A stretch of 14,743 nt of DNA from EX4572-165 sp002254885 (GTDB lineage: Archaea; Thermoplasmatota; E2; DHVEG-1): the NCBI GenBank assembly GCA_029939595.1, contig JAOZSQ010000051.1, positions 1 to 14,743 of the forward strand, read 5' to 3'. This document shows, piece after piece, positions 14,534 through 14,743 of the stretch (position 1 is its first letter; every line of letters starts with the position of its first letter). The notes beneath the pieces were generated by a model. It was given only the letters and a program-made list of their open reading frames with translations. It did no database searches and was not told the origin of the DNA. A program made the translations under genes and the position numbers.

Positions 14534-14743
14534 TCAATAACTTGTGGAATTAGATGATGCTTTTTCTAAGATCAATGTTGATAATCTTGGCATGCTATAA
14601 TTTCCTGAGAATATGTCTTTTACATATCTCATGAAACTAACATTGTGTTTTCTGCAGGTGTCCAATATGATCATCATGTTTTCCAAAGCAAGTTTTTCAT
14701 TTTCTGAAATACCGAGTATATCTCGTAATGTCTCCCGGTTTTT
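14534..14743 (-). CDS. C-terminal end of a transposase-like protein, partial at the window edge
   Basis: An open frame on the minus strand enters from the right edge and stops at TGA (14536-14534), giving the last 69 residues of a longer protein. It reads TLRDILGISENEKLALEN, then MIILDTCRKHNVSFMRY and VKDIFSGNYSMPRLSTL. This resembles the C-terminal ends of IS66-like and related transposases, which share an ILxTCRKxxxxxxxYxKD pattern. The family is assigned from memory of that pattern and is uncertain. The 152 bp between it and the zinc-ribbon remnant should contain the end of the element if it is an insertion sequence, but I cannot identify a terminal repeat because the other end lies outside the window. 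Confidence 0.5.
   Translation of the reverse strand, partial: KNRETLRDILGISENEKLALENMMIILDTCRKHNVSFMRYVKDIFSGNYSMPRLSTLILEKASSNSTSY

Noticed and set aside
1..14743. CRISPR array, rRNA or a replication origin
   Set aside because: No regularly spaced direct repeats, no rRNA-like sequence, and no clustered origin-box-like repeats were seen on either strand.

Overview
The window is an AT-rich stretch of archaeal chromosome. The archaeal signs are a tRNA-Tyr with a C1-G72 acceptor end and an intron after position 37, a Trm5-type tRNA methyltransferase, a DUF211 protein, an archaeal phosphopantetheine adenylyltransferase, a surface protein with a PGF-CTERM-like tail, and an intein-bearing family B DNA polymerase with a C-terminal PCNA-binding box. 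The mix fits an uncultured euryarchaeote. A Thermoplasmatota lineage such as marine benthic group D is my guess; the sequence does not prove it.

Layout. 111-1358 (-) is an AAA/DUF4143 ATPase whose arginine codons are almost all AGA/AGG. 1592-1882 (-) is a DUF211 protein. 2017-2842 (+) is a MntA/HepT toxin-antitoxin pair with an odd toxin start. 2908-4518 is an RNA-related block: a zinc-ribbon gene (-) diverging from the intron-containing tRNA-Tyr, then trm5, then tRNA-Thr 7 nt behind it. 4530-6617 (-) is a secreted beta-helix/PKD protein that ends 11 nt from the tRNA-Thr. 6761-7598 (+) holds coaD and a small unrecognised protein, converging on a class II-like histone deacetylase homologue at 7626-8633 (-). 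8634-9010 has no convincing gene. 9011-9849 (+) is a second, dissimilar MntA/HepT pair. 9937-14145 (+) is family B DNA polymerase with a 444-residue LAGLIDADG intein in motif B. 14146-14743 holds a decayed zinc-ribbon remnant and the 3' end of a transposase-like gene that runs off the right edge (-).

Most notable. The second HepT has a single in-frame TAG exactly at the tyrosine of its RX4HXY motif, the residue MntA AMPylates in characterised systems, and the rest of the frame is intact. The first HepT lacks an in-frame ATG behind its apparent ribosome binding site, so both toxins carry an anomaly. The polymerase intein uses AGA/AGG for 15 of 17 arginines, against 9 of 32 in the host extein. 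This suggests recent acquisition, although all its splicing and endonuclease motifs look intact.

Functional themes. tRNA maturation (tRNA-Tyr, tRNA-Thr, Trm5, which methylates G37) sits beside two MNT/HEPN pairs whose toxins, in studied relatives, act on RNA. The intein, the transposase end and the AGA-rich ATPase point to mobile or transferred DNA around a conserved core.
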